A stretch of DNA of 64,000 bases from Phreatobacter stygius (GCF_005144885.1 NZ_CP039690.1:620001-684000), one strand, 5' to 3'. Numbered from the stretch's first letter, positions 53,627 through 62,867 are shown. Notes: a model not told the origin generated them from the letters alone. Translations and numbers: made by a program.

Positions 53627-54832
53627 TCAGGCGCCGTCGAGACCGACGACCACCACCGAACAGACGTTCTGGTGCGGGAAGCCACCGAGATTATGGGTGA
53701 CGCCGAACACCGGCTGGGTCTTGCGCTGGCGCTCGCCGGCGCGGCCCTGCATCTGCAGGTACATCTCGTAGATCATCCGCAAGCCTGACGCGCCGATCGG
53801 GTGACCGAAACATTTCAGGCCGCCGTCGATCTGGCAGGGCACCTTGCCGTCGGCGTCGAAGAAGCCGTCCATGACGTCGCGCAGCGCCCCGCCCTCGGGC
53901 GAGATGTGCAGGTCTTCCATGGTGACGAACTCGGTGACCGAGAAGCAGTCATGCACCTCGACCAGCGAGATCTGCTCGCGCGGATTGGTGATGCCGGCTT
54001 CGGCATAGGCCCGCTTCGAAGCGATCCGGGTGGTGGCGAAATAGGTGCTGTCCCAGGAATTGTGCTGGGCCTCGGTGCCGTTCGACACGGACAATTGCAG
54101 CGCCTTGATGGTGACGAGGTCGTGCTTGCCGAGGCTGCGGGCGATTTCCGGCGTGGTGACGATGGCGCAGGCTGCCCCATCCGACACGCCGCAGCAGTCG
54201 AACAGCCCGAGCGGCTCGGCCACCATCGGCGCATTCATCACCGTGTCCTCGGTGATCTTGTTGCGCAGATGCGCCTTCGGATTGCGCGAGCCGTTGTCGT
54301 GGCTCTTCACCGAGATATGGGCCAGCGCCCGCTTGAAGTCGCCGGCATCGACGCCGTGCTTGGCGCGATAGGCGGCACCGAGCTGGGCGAACACGCCGGG
54401 TGCCGACAGGTTCGGCCAATACATCGAATTGACCACGCCGCGGCCGCGCTGCGGCAGGCCGCCATAACCGGTGTCCTTCAGCTTCTCGCAGCCGAGCGCC
54501 AGCGCGATGTCGCAGGCCCCCGAGGCCACCGCGTAGGCCGCGCCGCGGAAGGCTTCCGAACCGGAGGCGCAATAGTTCTCGACCCGCGTCACCGGGATGT
54601 AGCCGAGCCTGAGCGCCACCGCGAGCGGCACGCCGGACTTGCCGACATGCTGCTCCTCGATGCCGGTGGCGAACCAGGCGGCCTCGATCTGCTTGGTCTC
54701 GATGCCGGCGTCGCCGAGCGCTTCCTCATAAGCCTCGACCATCAGGTCTTCGGCGTTGCAATCCCAGCGCTCTCCGAACTTGGAGCAGCCCATGCCGAGG
54801 ATTGCGACCTTGTCACGAATGCCAGTAGCCAT
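53627..54832 (-). CDS. SCP2-type thiolase (acetyl-CoA acyltransferase family)
   Basis: A protein of 401 residues of the thiolase fold. Nucleophilic Cys88 is in RVENYCASGSEAF; the histidines are in SLVEVHDCFS and CFGHPIGASGLRM. The usual second cysteine near the C-terminus is absent (THNLGGFPHQNV), as in SCP2/lipid-transfer-type thiolases. Such enzymes often need a DUF35 partner, and the adjacent gene encodes a DUF35 domain (12-base gap). It probably cleaves a branched or ring-derived 3-oxoacyl-CoA. Confidence 0.85.
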   Translation of the reverse strand: MATGIRDKVAILGMGCSKFGERWDCNAEDLMVEAYEEALGDAGIETKQIEAAWFATGIEEQHVGKSGVPLAVALRLGYIPVTRVENYCASGSEAFRGAAYAVASGACDIALALGCEKLKDTGYGGLPQRGRGVVNSMYWPNLSAPGVFAQLGAAYRAKHGVDAGDFKRALAHISVKSHDNGSRNPKAHLRNKITEDTVMNAPMVAEPLGLFDCCGVSDGAACAIVTTPEIARSLGKHDLVTIKALQLSVSNGTEAQHNSWDSTYFATTRIASKRAYAEAGITNPREQISLVEVHDCFSVTEFVTMEDLHISPEGGALRDVMDGFFDADGKVPCQIDGGLKCFGHPIGASGLRMIYEMYLQMQGRAGERQRKTQPVFGVTHNLGGFPHQNVCSVVVVGLDGA

Positions 54833-54844
54833 GGTGCCTCTCCT

Positions 54845-56305
54845 CTAGCTCTGGGCCGCGCCGGCCGGCGCTGCCTTCCAGAAATAGCGCGTGAAACCGC
54901 GCTGCTGGTCTTGGTCCTTGATGCGGAACACCATGCGCATCGGCATGCCGACTTCGACCTTGCCGACATCGACATCGGTAAAGTCCATCATCATGCGGCC
55001 GCCGTCGCGAAACTGCACCATGCCGAAATGCTGCGGCGGTTCCGGGCTGTAGGTCAGCATGTCGGCGGTATAGGACATGACGTTGCCGACCATTTCGGCG
55101 AAGGGATGGTCGACCTGGGTATGGAACTTGTGGCAGTTCGGCCCGACGCAGATCTTGCTCTTCGGGAACTGCAGCGTGCCGCATTCGGTGCAGCGGCCGC
55201 CGACCAGGCCGTGGACCATCTCGTTGTTGCGGTAGAGCGCGGTCATGGCGGTGGCCTTGTCGAGCTCCGCCCGCATGCCGCGATCGAGCGGGATCAGGTC
55301 GTTGAAGGCGAGGAACTTGGCATAACTCGTCTCCTCGCGCCGGCGCGCCAGGCTGCCGGTGACGCCGCGACGCGGCGGCAAGGTGGCGATCGCCTCGGTC
55401 ACCTCCAGCACCAGCACGTCGCAGCCCTGGCCGAAACCGGCCACCACGATGCGCTCGCCGGCCTTGGCGCGCTCCAGCGCATGCACCAGCATGACGATGG
55501 CATGCGCCGCACCGGTATCGCCGCAGACGCCGGCGAGATTGTCGCGGACGGCCGCCTCCGGCAGCCCGCATTTCTGCGCCACCAGGGCTGCGATGCGCGG
55601 CAGGGTGCCGGGCATGCAGAAATGGCTGACGCCGTCAGCAGCGACGCCGGCCTTGCCGAGCGCCGCCTTGACCGCCGGCGGCACGATCTTCAGATAGCCT
55701 TCCTCGCGGATCCAGCGCTCTTCCCAGCCATAGTCGAAGGCCCGGTCGAAGGCACGGAACTGGTCGACGAAATCGACCGTCTCGGTATGCGCGACGATCA
55801 GCCGGGCGATCGGCTGGCCCTCGCCGATGAGCAGGGCTGCCGCGCCGTCGCCATAATGCATTTCCTGCGGGCTGCCGGCCTTGGCCTTGCGCTTGTCGGC
55901 GGCCGCGAGCAGCGTCTGGCCGGCGCCGCCGGCGACCGCCTGCACGGCCGCGATGAGCCCCGAGGTCGCCGCCCGGCGCGAGCCGGACAGGTCGAGGGTG
56001 CGGATCGCCTGCGGCAGGTTCAGCGCGGTCGCCACCACCGCGCTGTTCGAGCGGTCGGCGAAAGGCAAGGTGGTGGACGCCAGATGCACGGCCTGGATCG
56101 CCTCGCGCGGCAGGTCGGCGAGGCAATCGCGCGCCGCTTCCACCGCCATGGTGATCGGGTCCTCGTCCCAGCCGGCCATCGACCTTTCGCCCTTGCCCTG
56201 GGCCTTCAGCCCGGGGTTGAACCAGGCATTGGCTTCCGCCGCCGCCCGGCGCTGCAGGCGCAGGCGCGGCACATGCGCGCCATAGGCTAAAATTCCAATC
56301 GACAT
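54845..56305 (-). CDS. HMG-CoA-synthase-like protein fused to a DUF35 zinc-ribbon/OB-fold domain
   Basis: A protein of 486 residues. The N-terminal 330 residues have a thiolase-like fold of the HMG-CoA synthase/KAS III type (GILAYGAHVPRLRL, LLIGEG, GTGAAHAIVML-like segment GVCGDTGAAHAIVMLVHAL). The usual catalytic Cys position appears as SGSRRAATSGL, so activity is doubtful. The C-terminal part carries a zinc ribbon (CTECGTLQFPKSKICVGPNC) and an OB fold (DUF35). Such fusions accompany SCP2 thiolases. Operon SDR - this gene - thiolase. Confidence 0.8.
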   Translation of the reverse strand: MSIGILAYGAHVPRLRLQRRAAAEANAWFNPGLKAQGKGERSMAGWDEDPITMAVEAARDCLADLPREAIQAVHLASTTLPFADRSNSAVVATALNLPQAIRTLDLSGSRRAATSGLIAAVQAVAGGAGQTLLAAADKRKAKAGSPQEMHYGDGAAALLIGEGQPIARLIVAHTETVDFVDQFRAFDRAFDYGWEERWIREEGYLKIVPPAVKAALGKAGVAADGVSHFCMPGTLPRIAALVAQKCGLPEAAVRDNLAGVCGDTGAAHAIVMLVHALERAKAGERIVVAGFGQGCDVLVLEVTEAIATLPPRRGVTGSLARRREETSYAKFLAFNDLIPLDRGMRAELDKATAMTALYRNNEMVHGLVGGRCTECGTLQFPKSKICVGPNCHKFHTQVDHPFAEMVGNVMSYTADMLTYSPEPPQHFGMVQFRDGGRMMMDFTDVDVGKVEVGMPMRMVFRIKDQDQQRGFTRYFWKAAPAGAAQS

Positions 56306-56315
56306 CGGGCGCTCC

Positions 56316-57236
56316 TCAGATCGGGTCCCAGGAAAAGACCTCGCCCGACCGTTCGAGCGGGAAGAACGACGATTTCAGCGCCGGAATTCCGTGCTCGGCA
56401 AGCGACTGGCAGGTCCAGCCTTCGGAGCGGTGGATCGAGCGGACCGGGCGCGACTGGCCCATCAGGAAGATCTCGTTCATCCGGACCGCGAAGATCTGGC
56501 CGGTGACGTCCTTGGCGGCATCGCCGAGCAGGAACACCGACAAGGGTGCGATCTTTTCCGGGCCCATGGCCTGGATCTTGGCGACGCGCGCTTTCTGCGC
56601 CTCGGTTTCGGTCGGAATGGTGCCGATCAGCCGGCTCCAGGCGAAGGGCGACACGCAATTCGAACGGACGTTGAAACGCGCCATGTCGAGGGCGATCGAC
56701 TTGGACATGCCGACGATGCCGAGCTTGGCGGCGGCATAATTGGCCTGGCCGAAATTGCCGATGAGGCCGGAGGTCGAGGTGAAGTGCACCATCGAACCGC
56801 TGCCCTGGTCGCGGAACAGCCGGGCGGCGGCATGCGAGACATAGAAGCTGCCGAGCAGGTGGACTTTGATCACCAGTTCGAAGTCGGCGACGCTCATCTT
56901 GTGGAAGATCGCATCGCGCAGGATGCCGGCATTGTTCACGATGCCGTCGAGCTGGCCATAGGTGTCGAGCGCGGTCTTGACGATGTTGTTGGCTTCGGCC
57001 GGCTCCGCGACGCTGTCGAAATTGGCGACCGCGGTGCCGCCGCGCTTGCGGATCTCTTCGACCACCTCTTCGGCCGGTGCGGCACTGGCGCCCTCGCCCT
57101 CCGGGCTGCCGCCGAGGTCATTGACCACGACGCGCGCGCCTTCGGCCGCCGCCAGCAGCGCGATCTCGCGGCCGATGCCACGGCCGGCGCCGGTAACGAT
57201 CACCACCTTGCCGTCGAGACTTGTTGTCTGGCTCAT
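56316..57236 (-). CDS. Short-chain dehydrogenase/reductase (3-hydroxyacyl-CoA dehydrogenase-like)
   Basis: A protein of 306 residues. Cofactor motif VTGAGRGIG (residues 14-22), NNAG near 106, and the catalytic Ser and YAAAK (FTSTSG, NYAAAKLG). The C-terminus is about 50 residues longer than a typical SDR and includes GQIFAVRMNEIFLMGQSRP, as in the SDR domain of peroxisomal multifunctional enzyme relatives. It probably oxidises a 3-hydroxyacyl-CoA for the following thiolase. ATG 57236 is the start; first gene of the operon. Confidence 0.85.
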   Translation of the reverse strand: MSQTTSLDGKVVIVTGAGRGIGREIALLAAAEGARVVVNDLGGSPEGEGASAAPAEEVVEEIRKRGGTAVANFDSVAEPAEANNIVKTALDTYGQLDGIVNNAGILRDAIFHKMSVADFELVIKVHLLGSFYVSHAAARLFRDQGSGSMVHFTSTSGLIGNFGQANYAAAKLGIVGMSKSIALDMARFNVRSNCVSPFAWSRLIGTIPTETEAQKARVAKIQAMGPEKIAPLSVFLLGDAAKDVTGQIFAVRMNEIFLMGQSRPVRSIHRSEGWTCQSLAEHGIPALKSSFFPLERSGEVFSWDPI

Positions 57237-57382
57237 CTGATTTCCTCTCCTAAGGCACGAATAACGGCCACGTTTTGTCGCGGCGAACCTGCACACGGGT
57301 CTATCAAAAGTCAAACTTGTGCGGAAATCAATTCCGCCTTACGGAATAGGCCATCCGCGAAGAAACCCGACGGCTGGAGGAA

Positions 57383-58525
57383 ATGGCCATGGTGCCGAGG
57401 ACGATCTACACATCCGAGCACGAGATGTTCCGCGACAGCGTGTGCCGGTTCATCGAGCGCGAAGTGGCGCCCCACCACGCCCAGTGGGAGAAGGACGGCC
57501 AGGTCAGCCGCGAACTCTGGCAAAAGGCCGGCGAGCTTGGACTGCTCTGCACCTCCATCCCCTCGGAATATGGCGGCGGCGACGGCGACTTCCGCCACAG
57601 CGCGATCATGACCGAGGAATTCGCGCGCCGCCTGTTCAGCGGCCCCGGCTTCCGCCTGCATTCCGATATCGCCGCCTTCTACATCCTGCACCAGGGCACC
57701 GAGGAGCAGAAGCGGAAATGGCTTCCGAAAATGGCGACCGCCGAGGCCATCTTCGCGCTGGCGATGACCGAGCCCGGCGCCGGCAGCGACCTGCAGGGCA
57801 TCCGCACCACGGCGATCCGCGACGGCGACCACTATGTCGTCAACGGCTCGAAGACCTTCATCACCAATGGCCAGCTCGCCGATGTGGTGATCCTCGCCTG
57901 CAAGACCGATCCGCGCGAGGGCGCCAAGGGCGTCAGCCTGCTCCTGGTCGAGGCCAACCGTCCCGGCTTCCGCCGCGGCCGCAATCTCGACAAGCTCGGC
58001 ATGAAGGCGCAGGACACCTCGGAGCTGTTCTTCGATGACGTGCGCGTGCCGGTGTCCAATATTCTGGGCGAAGAAGGCCGCGGCTTCCGCTACCTGATGT
58101 CGGAACTGCCGCAGGAGCGCCTGCTCGTCGCCATGTCCTCCATGGCCGGCGCCGAGGGCGCGCTCGAGGTCACGCTCGACTATACCAAGAACCGCAAGGC
58201 CTTCGGCCAGGCCATCGCCGACTTCCAGCACAACCGCTTCAAGCTGGCGGAGATGAAGACCGAGATCACCATTGGCCGGACCTTTGTCGACCGCTGCCTG
58301 GAACTGCACCTGGACGGCAAGCTCGATGTCGAGACCGCCGCCATGTGCAAATACTGGATCACCGAGCTCGAGGGCCGGGTCGTCGACCAGTGCCTGCAGA
58401 TGCATGGCGGTTATGGCTACATGACCGAATATCCGATCGCGCGGGCTTATGCCGATGCCCGCGTGCGCCGCATCTTCGGCGGCGCCAATGAGATCATGCG
58501 CGAGCTGATCGCCCGCAATCTCTAA
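57383..58525 (+). CDS. Acyl-CoA dehydrogenase
   Basis: A protein of 380 residues with ACAD motifs in order: FALAMTEPGAGSDLQGI, SKTFITNG, KLGMKAQDTSELFFDDVRVP and QMHGGYGYMTEYPIARAYADAR. The C-terminal IFGGANEIMRELIARNL fits the isovaleryl/long-chain ACAD group. ATG 57383 follows GGAGGAA. Divergent from the SDR/thiolase operon across 146 bases, so both may share one regulator. Confidence 0.9.
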   Translation: MAMVPRTIYTSEHEMFRDSVCRFIEREVAPHHAQWEKDGQVSRELWQKAGELGLLCTSIPSEYGGGDGDFRHSAIMTEEFARRLFSGPGFRLHSDIAAFYILHQGTEEQKRKWLPKMATAEAIFALAMTEPGAGSDLQGIRTTAIRDGDHYVVNGSKTFITNGQLADVVILACKTDPREGAKGVSLLLVEANRPGFRRGRNLDKLGMKAQDTSELFFDDVRVPVSNILGEEGRGFRYLMSELPQERLLVAMSSMAGAEGALEVTLDYTKNRKAFGQAIADFQHNRFKLAEMKTEITIGRTFVDRCLELHLDGKLDVETAAMCKYWITELEGRVVDQCLQMHGGYGYMTEYPIARAYADARVRRIFGGANEIMRELIARNL

Positions 58526-58654
58526 CAGCCCGGCGGTGGAAGGCGGGCCCCTGCCCCGCCTTCCAACCATCCGGACCTTCCCCCGCATCGATCCCGGACC
58601 GCGCGGCCGCCACGCTGGCCACGCTCGACCCGGCTTGTCCGAAAGCGCCCAACG

Positions 58655-59815
58655 ATGAATTTCACGCTCAACGAAGAACAGCTCGCCTTGCAGCACAGCG
58701 CCCGCCAGTTCGCCACACGCGAACTCACCCAGCCGGCGCGCGAGATCGAGGACAATGACCAGCCGCCGTCCCATGCCCTGGTCAAGCGTTTCGCCGAGCT
58801 CGGTTATCTCGGCATCAATCTGGATCCGGCGCTGGGCGGTGGCGGCGCCAGCCATGTCGAAGCCGTGCTGGTGCTCGAGGAGATCGCCAAGATCTCGCCC
58901 TCGGTTGCCTTCCCGATCTTCGAATCCTGCTTCGGCCCGGTGCTGACCATCCAGCATTTTGCCTCCGATGCCTTGAAGCAGCGGCTGGTGCCCAAGGTTT
59001 GCTCGGGCGACATGATCATCGCCGCCAGCATGTCGGAACCGGATGCCGGCACGGCGCTGACCGACCTCAAGACCCGCGCCGTGCGCCAGGGCGATCAACT
59101 CGTGCTGAACGGCCAGAAGCGCTGGTGCTCCGGCGCCGGCCATGCCGACGGTTATGTCGTCTATTGCCGGCTGTCCGACGAGCCGGGCGCGCGCGGCATC
59201 GGCGCCGTCTATGTTGACAAGGACACCCCGGGCCTGAGCTTCGGCAAGCGCGAGCGGCTGATGGGCTTTCGCGGCGTCACCAGCGCCGACATCTTCCTCG
59301 ACAATGTCACGGTGCCCTCAGGCAACATCGTCGCGCCGGCGGGCGGCTTTGCCAAACTGATGACCGCCTTCGACCTGGAGCGCTGCGGCAATGCCACGAT
59401 GAGCCTCGCGCTCGCCCAGAGCGCACTCGACCAGGCGCTGGCCTATGTCCAGGACCGGCGCCAGTTCGGCAAGGCGATCGTCGATTTCCAGGCGGTGCAG
59501 ATCAAGCTCGCCGACATGGCGATCCGGGTCGAGGCCTCGCGCCTCCTGATCCACCGCGCCGTCGCCAATGCCTCCGACGGCCTGCCCTCCTCACGCGAGG
59601 CCTCGATGGCCAAATGTTTCGCCAACGAGATGGTGCGCGGCGTCTGCGGCGACGCCATGCAGCTGATGGGCGGTTATGGTTATGCCTGCGAATACGGCAT
59701 GGAGCGCCGCATGCGCGACGCCTGGGGCTGGGGCATCGCCGGCGGCGCCATCGACATCCAGAAGATCAACATCGCCTCCGCCCTGGTCGGCCGGCGCTTC
59801 AACCAGCGGGCGTGA
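58655..59815 (+). CDS. Acyl-CoA dehydrogenase
   Basis: A protein of 386 residues: IIAASMSEPDAGTALTDLKT, GQKRWCSGAGHADGYVVY, FRGVTSADIFLDNVTVP and MQLMGGYGYACEYGMERRMRDAWGWGI. The AGTALTDL variant and the Trp-rich C-terminal part differ from the preceding gene, so the two probably act on different steps or form a hetero-oligomer. It lies 129 bases downstream of the first dehydrogenase. The C-terminal IDIQKINIASALVGRRF replaces the usual FGGANEI. Confidence 0.87.
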   Translation: MNFTLNEEQLALQHSARQFATRELTQPAREIEDNDQPPSHALVKRFAELGYLGINLDPALGGGGASHVEAVLVLEEIAKISPSVAFPIFESCFGPVLTIQHFASDALKQRLVPKVCSGDMIIAASMSEPDAGTALTDLKTRAVRQGDQLVLNGQKRWCSGAGHADGYVVYCRLSDEPGARGIGAVYVDKDTPGLSFGKRERLMGFRGVTSADIFLDNVTVPSGNIVAPAGGFAKLMTAFDLERCGNATMSLALAQSALDQALAYVQDRRQFGKAIVDFQAVQIKLADMAIRVEASRLLIHRAVANASDGLPSSREASMAKCFANEMVRGVCGDAMQLMGGYGYACEYGMERRMRDAWGWGIAGGAIDIQKINIASALVGRRFNQRA

Positions 59816-59875
59816 GCGGGGACAGGGCCGGGCCCGTTTATTGACCCCGATCGGGTCGAACAAAAACCACGACTG

Positions 59876-59921
59876 AATCAACCCTCTCCCATTGGGAGGG
59901 GGTTGATTTTGCTGCGCTTTT
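59876..59921. repeat. Family III palindromic repeat, copy 3 (bidirectional terminator-like)
   Basis: AATCAACCCTCTCCC (59876-59890) pairs with GGGAGGGGGTTGATT (59894/59895-59909) with one G-U. TTTTGCTGCGCTTTT follows on the plus strand and a T-run (GTTTTTG) on the minus strand. It lies between the convergent acyl-CoA dehydrogenase and TetR genes. Confidence 0.75.
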
Positions 59922-60006
59922 CATGGCCGCGCGTGGGTTCTGACTTGACGGCGTCGCAACATCCCTGACCGGTCGCCATCCGACGCACCGCGGGTGATCG
60001 AACCAT

Positions 60007-60681
60007 CTACCGACCCGTTGCCTCATCCTCCCTGTCCGGCCAGAACGCCAGGAGCACGTCCGGCAGTTCGTCCGATACGAAACCCGAAATCGATCGCGGC
60101 TGAGCCATGGCGGTGAACTTGCCGTCGAGCGCCAGATGGGCGAAGCCGTGGACCGCCGACCAGGCCCCGAGCAGGGCTGCACGCACCGAGCGCTCGTCGG
60201 CGCCGGGTCCGTCGCGATCGGTGATGTAGGCCCGGATGGTGGCCTCGAGCTCGGCCTTGGCGGCCTTGCCGGCATGGCCCAGCCTTTCATCGCCGGCGAG
60301 CAGAAGGTCGTGCCGGAACATCAGCTGAAAGCGCCCGGGATGGGCCAGCGCGAAGCGCACATAGCTCATGCCCTGCGCCCTCAGCCGGGCAGCCGGCGAG
60401 GCCGCTGTCCCGGCCGCCGCGCGCAGCGCCTGCGTCAGGTCTTCGAAGCCGGCGATCACCACCTCCGTCAGGAGCCCGGCGGCACTGCCGAAATGATGCG
60501 CCGGTGCGCCGGCTGAAACCCCGGCGCGACGCGCCGCCTCCCTGAGCGTGAACCCCTCGGCACCGCGCTCGGACAGGATCTCGACCGCCGCGCGGATCAG
60601 CGCGTCGCGCAGCATGCCGTGGTGATAGCTCTGCCGTCCGCCGCGCCGGGCGGGCCTCGGCGAGGCTTTTCCGGCGGTCAT
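60007..60681 (-). CDS. TetR family transcriptional regulator
   Basis: A protein of 224 residues. N-terminal helix-turn-helix: LIRAAVEILSERGAEGFTLREAARRAGVSAGAPAHHFGSAAGL (about residues 28-70, TetR pattern), then a WHG/TetR C-terminal domain (ARLRAQGMSYVRFALAHPGRFQLMFR). It starts at ATG 60681 and is divergent from the PmtA-like methyltransferase gene, with a GAAC-N8-GTTC dyad between them. Confidence 0.88.
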   Translation of the reverse strand: MTAGKASPRPARRGGRQSYHHGMLRDALIRAAVEILSERGAEGFTLREAARRAGVSAGAPAHHFGSAAGLLTEVVIAGFEDLTQALRAAAGTAASPAARLRAQGMSYVRFALAHPGRFQLMFRHDLLLAGDERLGHAGKAAKAELEATIRAYITDRDGPGADERSVRAALLGAWSAVHGFAHLALDGKFTAMAQPRSISGFVSDELPDVLLAFWPDREDEATGR

Positions 60682-60723
60682 GCCCGACCCATCTTTACAG
60701 TGTTCAAATTTGCTGCCATGGTC

Positions 60724-60739
60724 GAACTTAACATTGTTC
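60724..60739. promoter_or_regulatory. GAAC-N8-GTTC dyad, possible TetR operator
   Basis: GAACTTAACATTGTTC lies 43 bases upstream of the TetR start and about 105 bases before the methyltransferase start. It is an inverted repeat with partly symmetric centre, placed where a TetR repressor would act. The GTTC half-sites are inverted and spaced by 8, so it is not a LexA box. Confidence 0.35.
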
Positions 60740-60845
60740 AGATGAGCCTTGAAGTGCTGCTTGCGCGGCGTGGAACGGCTCGTCCGGAGCACTGGATCGA
60801 CAAGACGGGTGCGCCCGATGTCTCGAACCTGAGAGAGACCGTGTC

Positions 60846-61442
60846 ATGACGACAGCCGACATCCTGCCCTTCTTCCGCGCCTGGATCGCCAACCCCCTGC
60901 AGGTGGCCGCCGTCGCGCCGTCGGGCGCGGCGCTCGCCGAACTGATGACCCGCGACATCACGCCGGACAGCGGGCCTGTGCTCGAACTCGGACCGGGCAC
61001 CGGCGCCTTCACCCGTGCGCTGCTGGCGCGTGGGGTGCGCGAATGCGACCTGACCCTGGTCGAATACGGGTCCGACTTCGCCCGTCTGCTCAGTCATCGG
61101 TTCCCCGCCGCGCGTGTCCGCTGGATGGACGCGGCCCAGCTCGCGCCGGCCGGCCTGTTCGACGACGCACCTGCCGGCACCGTGATCAGCGGATTGCCGC
61201 TGCTGTCCATGCCGCCCAGGAAAGTCATGGCCATCCTCTCCGGCGCCTTCGCCAGCCTGCGTCAGGGCGGTTCCTTCTACCAATTCACCTACGGGCCGAA
61301 TTGCCCGGTGCCGCGCCGCATTCTCGACCGGCTCGGCCTCAAGGCGACACGCACCGGCCGGGCGCTGTTGAACGTGCCGCCGGCCGCGGTCTACCGCATC
61401 TCGCGGCGGCCGCCGTTACGGCTTCTGGCCACGTCGGCGTGA
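60846..61442 (+). CDS. SAM-dependent methyltransferase, PmtA-like (phosphatidylethanolamine N-methyltransferase type)
   Basis: A protein of 198 residues. The N-terminus FFRAWIANPLQVAAVAPSGAALAELM and the SAM motif VLELGPGTGAFTRALLARGV match rhizobial/Rhodobacter PmtA, as does the downstream ISGLPLLSMPP and FTYGPNCPVPRRILDRLGL. PmtA methylates phosphatidylethanolamine towards phosphatidylcholine at the membrane. Some family members act on other lipids, so the substrate is inferred. ATG 60846 overlaps no neighbour. Confidence 0.8.
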   Translation: MTTADILPFFRAWIANPLQVAAVAPSGAALAELMTRDITPDSGPVLELGPGTGAFTRALLARGVRECDLTLVEYGSDFARLLSHRFPAARVRWMDAAQLAPAGLFDDAPAGTVISGLPLLSMPPRKVMAILSGAFASLRQGGSFYQFTYGPNCPVPRRILDRLGLKATRTGRALLNVPPAAVYRISRRPPLRLLATSA

Positions 61443-61468
61443 TGGCGCGGCGGCGGGTTTTGGCCGGC

Positions 61469-62095
61469 TCAGCGGCCCTCGTCGCGTCGCTTGCCGGTGA
61501 GCGCGAACTCGACCAGCGGCAATTGGTCATTGCCGAAATACATGTCGGTGCTGTTGATGAACAAGGTCGGCGAACCGAAGCCGCCGCGGGCGATCAGCTC
61601 GTCGGTATTGGTCCTGAGCCGCGCCTTGATCTCATCGGTGACCGACAGCGCGCGGATCGCCTCGCCGTCGAGACCGGCGCCCTTCGCCGCGGCGACCAGA
61701 ACCTCGGGATCGTCGAGATTTTCGGCCCGGCCGAAATAGGCCTCGAAGGCAGCCTTGGCGAAGGTCTGGAGCGCCGGTTGGTCGGCCTCCAGCGCACAGG
61801 CCATGCGCATGGCGTGAATGCTTTTCGCCGGGTGGTGGACGGACGGGAAATTCATCGTCACGCCGGTGAATCGGGCCCAGTCCTTCAGCACCTTGGCGCC
61901 ATGGCGCATGCGCGGCGTGTCCATGTTCTCGCGCGCCTTGTAGAGTTCCTGATTGACCGCGTTGAACACGCCGCCGACCAGGATCGGCCGCCAGGTGATG
62001 CTGGCTCCGATCCGTTCGACGATCGGTTGGACATTGGTGAAACCGAGATAGGTCCAGGGGCTGGACAGGTCGAAGAAAAATTCCACTTGGCTCAT
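61469..62095 (-). CDS. 2-hydroxychromene-2-carboxylate isomerase/DsbA family protein
   Basis: A protein of 208 residues of the thioredoxin-like kappa-GST/HCCA isomerase family: FFFDLSSPWTYLGFTNVQPI has Ser in place of a CxxC cysteine (SSPWTYLG). GGFGSPTLFINSTDMYFGNDQL holds the conserved cis-Pro. Enzymes of this type isomerise hydroxychromene carboxylates in naphthalene degradation or conjugate glutathione. It overlaps the upstream GST gene by 4 bases (ATGA), so the two glutathione-related genes are coupled. Confidence 0.85.
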   Translation of the reverse strand: MSQVEFFFDLSSPWTYLGFTNVQPIVERIGASITWRPILVGGVFNAVNQELYKARENMDTPRMRHGAKVLKDWARFTGVTMNFPSVHHPAKSIHAMRMACALEADQPALQTFAKAAFEAYFGRAENLDDPEVLVAAAKGAGLDGEAIRALSVTDEIKARLRTNTDELIARGGFGSPTLFINSTDMYFGNDQLPLVEFALTGKRRDEGR

Positions 62096-62778
62096 GACGG
62101 CCTCCCGAACAGGATCTTGCGGGCGTTCTCATCGTCGACCGCCGCATTGGACACGAGGTCGCGCCGGACCGCCATGCCGGCCTTGACCCCTGGCCGCTCG
62201 CGCGAGGCCGCGAACCAGCGTTGCACGTTCGGGAAATTCTCCATCGGAATCTCCTGGCGCTTATGCGTCACCACCCAGGGGAAGATCGCCATGTCGGCGA
62301 TCGAATAGTCGCCGGCGACGCAAGCGCCGGTCCTCGCCAGTTGTGCGTCGAGCACGCCGTAGAGCCTGATGGCCTCGCGGCCATAGCGCTCGATGGCATA
62401 AGCGATCTTCTCGGGCGCATAGAGCTTGAAATGGCCGCTCTGGCCGAGCATCGGCCCGAGCCCGCCCATTTGCCACATCAGCCATTCCGTCGCCTGGACC
62501 CGGCCGCGCAGATCGGTCGGCAGGAACCGGCCGGTCTTTTCAGCGAGATAGAGCAGGATCGCGCCGCTCTCGAAAATGCTGACCGGATCGCCGCCGGGCG
62601 GCTCGTGATCGACGATGGCGGGCATGCGGTTGTTCGGGCTGATCGCGAGGAAGTCCGGCTTGAACTGGTCACCCGCACCGATATTCACCGGTATGACCCG
62701 GTAGGGCAGCCCGCATTCCTCCAGCATGATGGAGATCTTCCAGCCATTCGGCGTCGGCCAGTAATAGAGGTCGATCAT
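62092..62778 (-). CDS. Glutathione S-transferase (nu-class/YfcG-like)
   Basis: A protein of 228 residues: N-terminal thioredoxin-like domain (MIDLYYWPTPNGWKISIMLE, PNNRMPAIVDH, FESGAILLYLAEKTG) and a C-terminal helical domain (GDYSIADMAIFPWV). The TPNGWK motif is that of YfcG/YghU-type disulfide-reductase GSTs. ATG 62778 after GAGGAC is preferred; an in-frame upstream start at 62811 exists. Confidence 0.88.
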   Translation of the reverse strand: MIDLYYWPTPNGWKISIMLEECGLPYRVIPVNIGAGDQFKPDFLAISPNNRMPAIVDHEPPGGDPVSIFESGAILLYLAEKTGRFLPTDLRGRVQATEWLMWQMGGLGPMLGQSGHFKLYAPEKIAYAIERYGREAIRLYGVLDAQLARTGACVAGDYSIADMAIFPWVVTHKRQEIPMENFPNVQRWFAASRERPGVKAGMAVRRDLVSNAAVDDENARKILFGRPS

Positions 62779-62867
62779 GCGGGGGTCCTCGTCAGGGTCT
62801 GCCTGAAGCATCCTGTGCTTTCCACCGCCGGCTTGTCACCCGTCAAAGCTCTGGTGTGAACCAGCAT

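Noticed and set aside
60724-60739. A second LexA box upstream of the PmtA-like gene
   Set aside because: The half-sites are inverted with 8 bases between them, not the direct GTTC-N7-GTTC repeat found at imuA.
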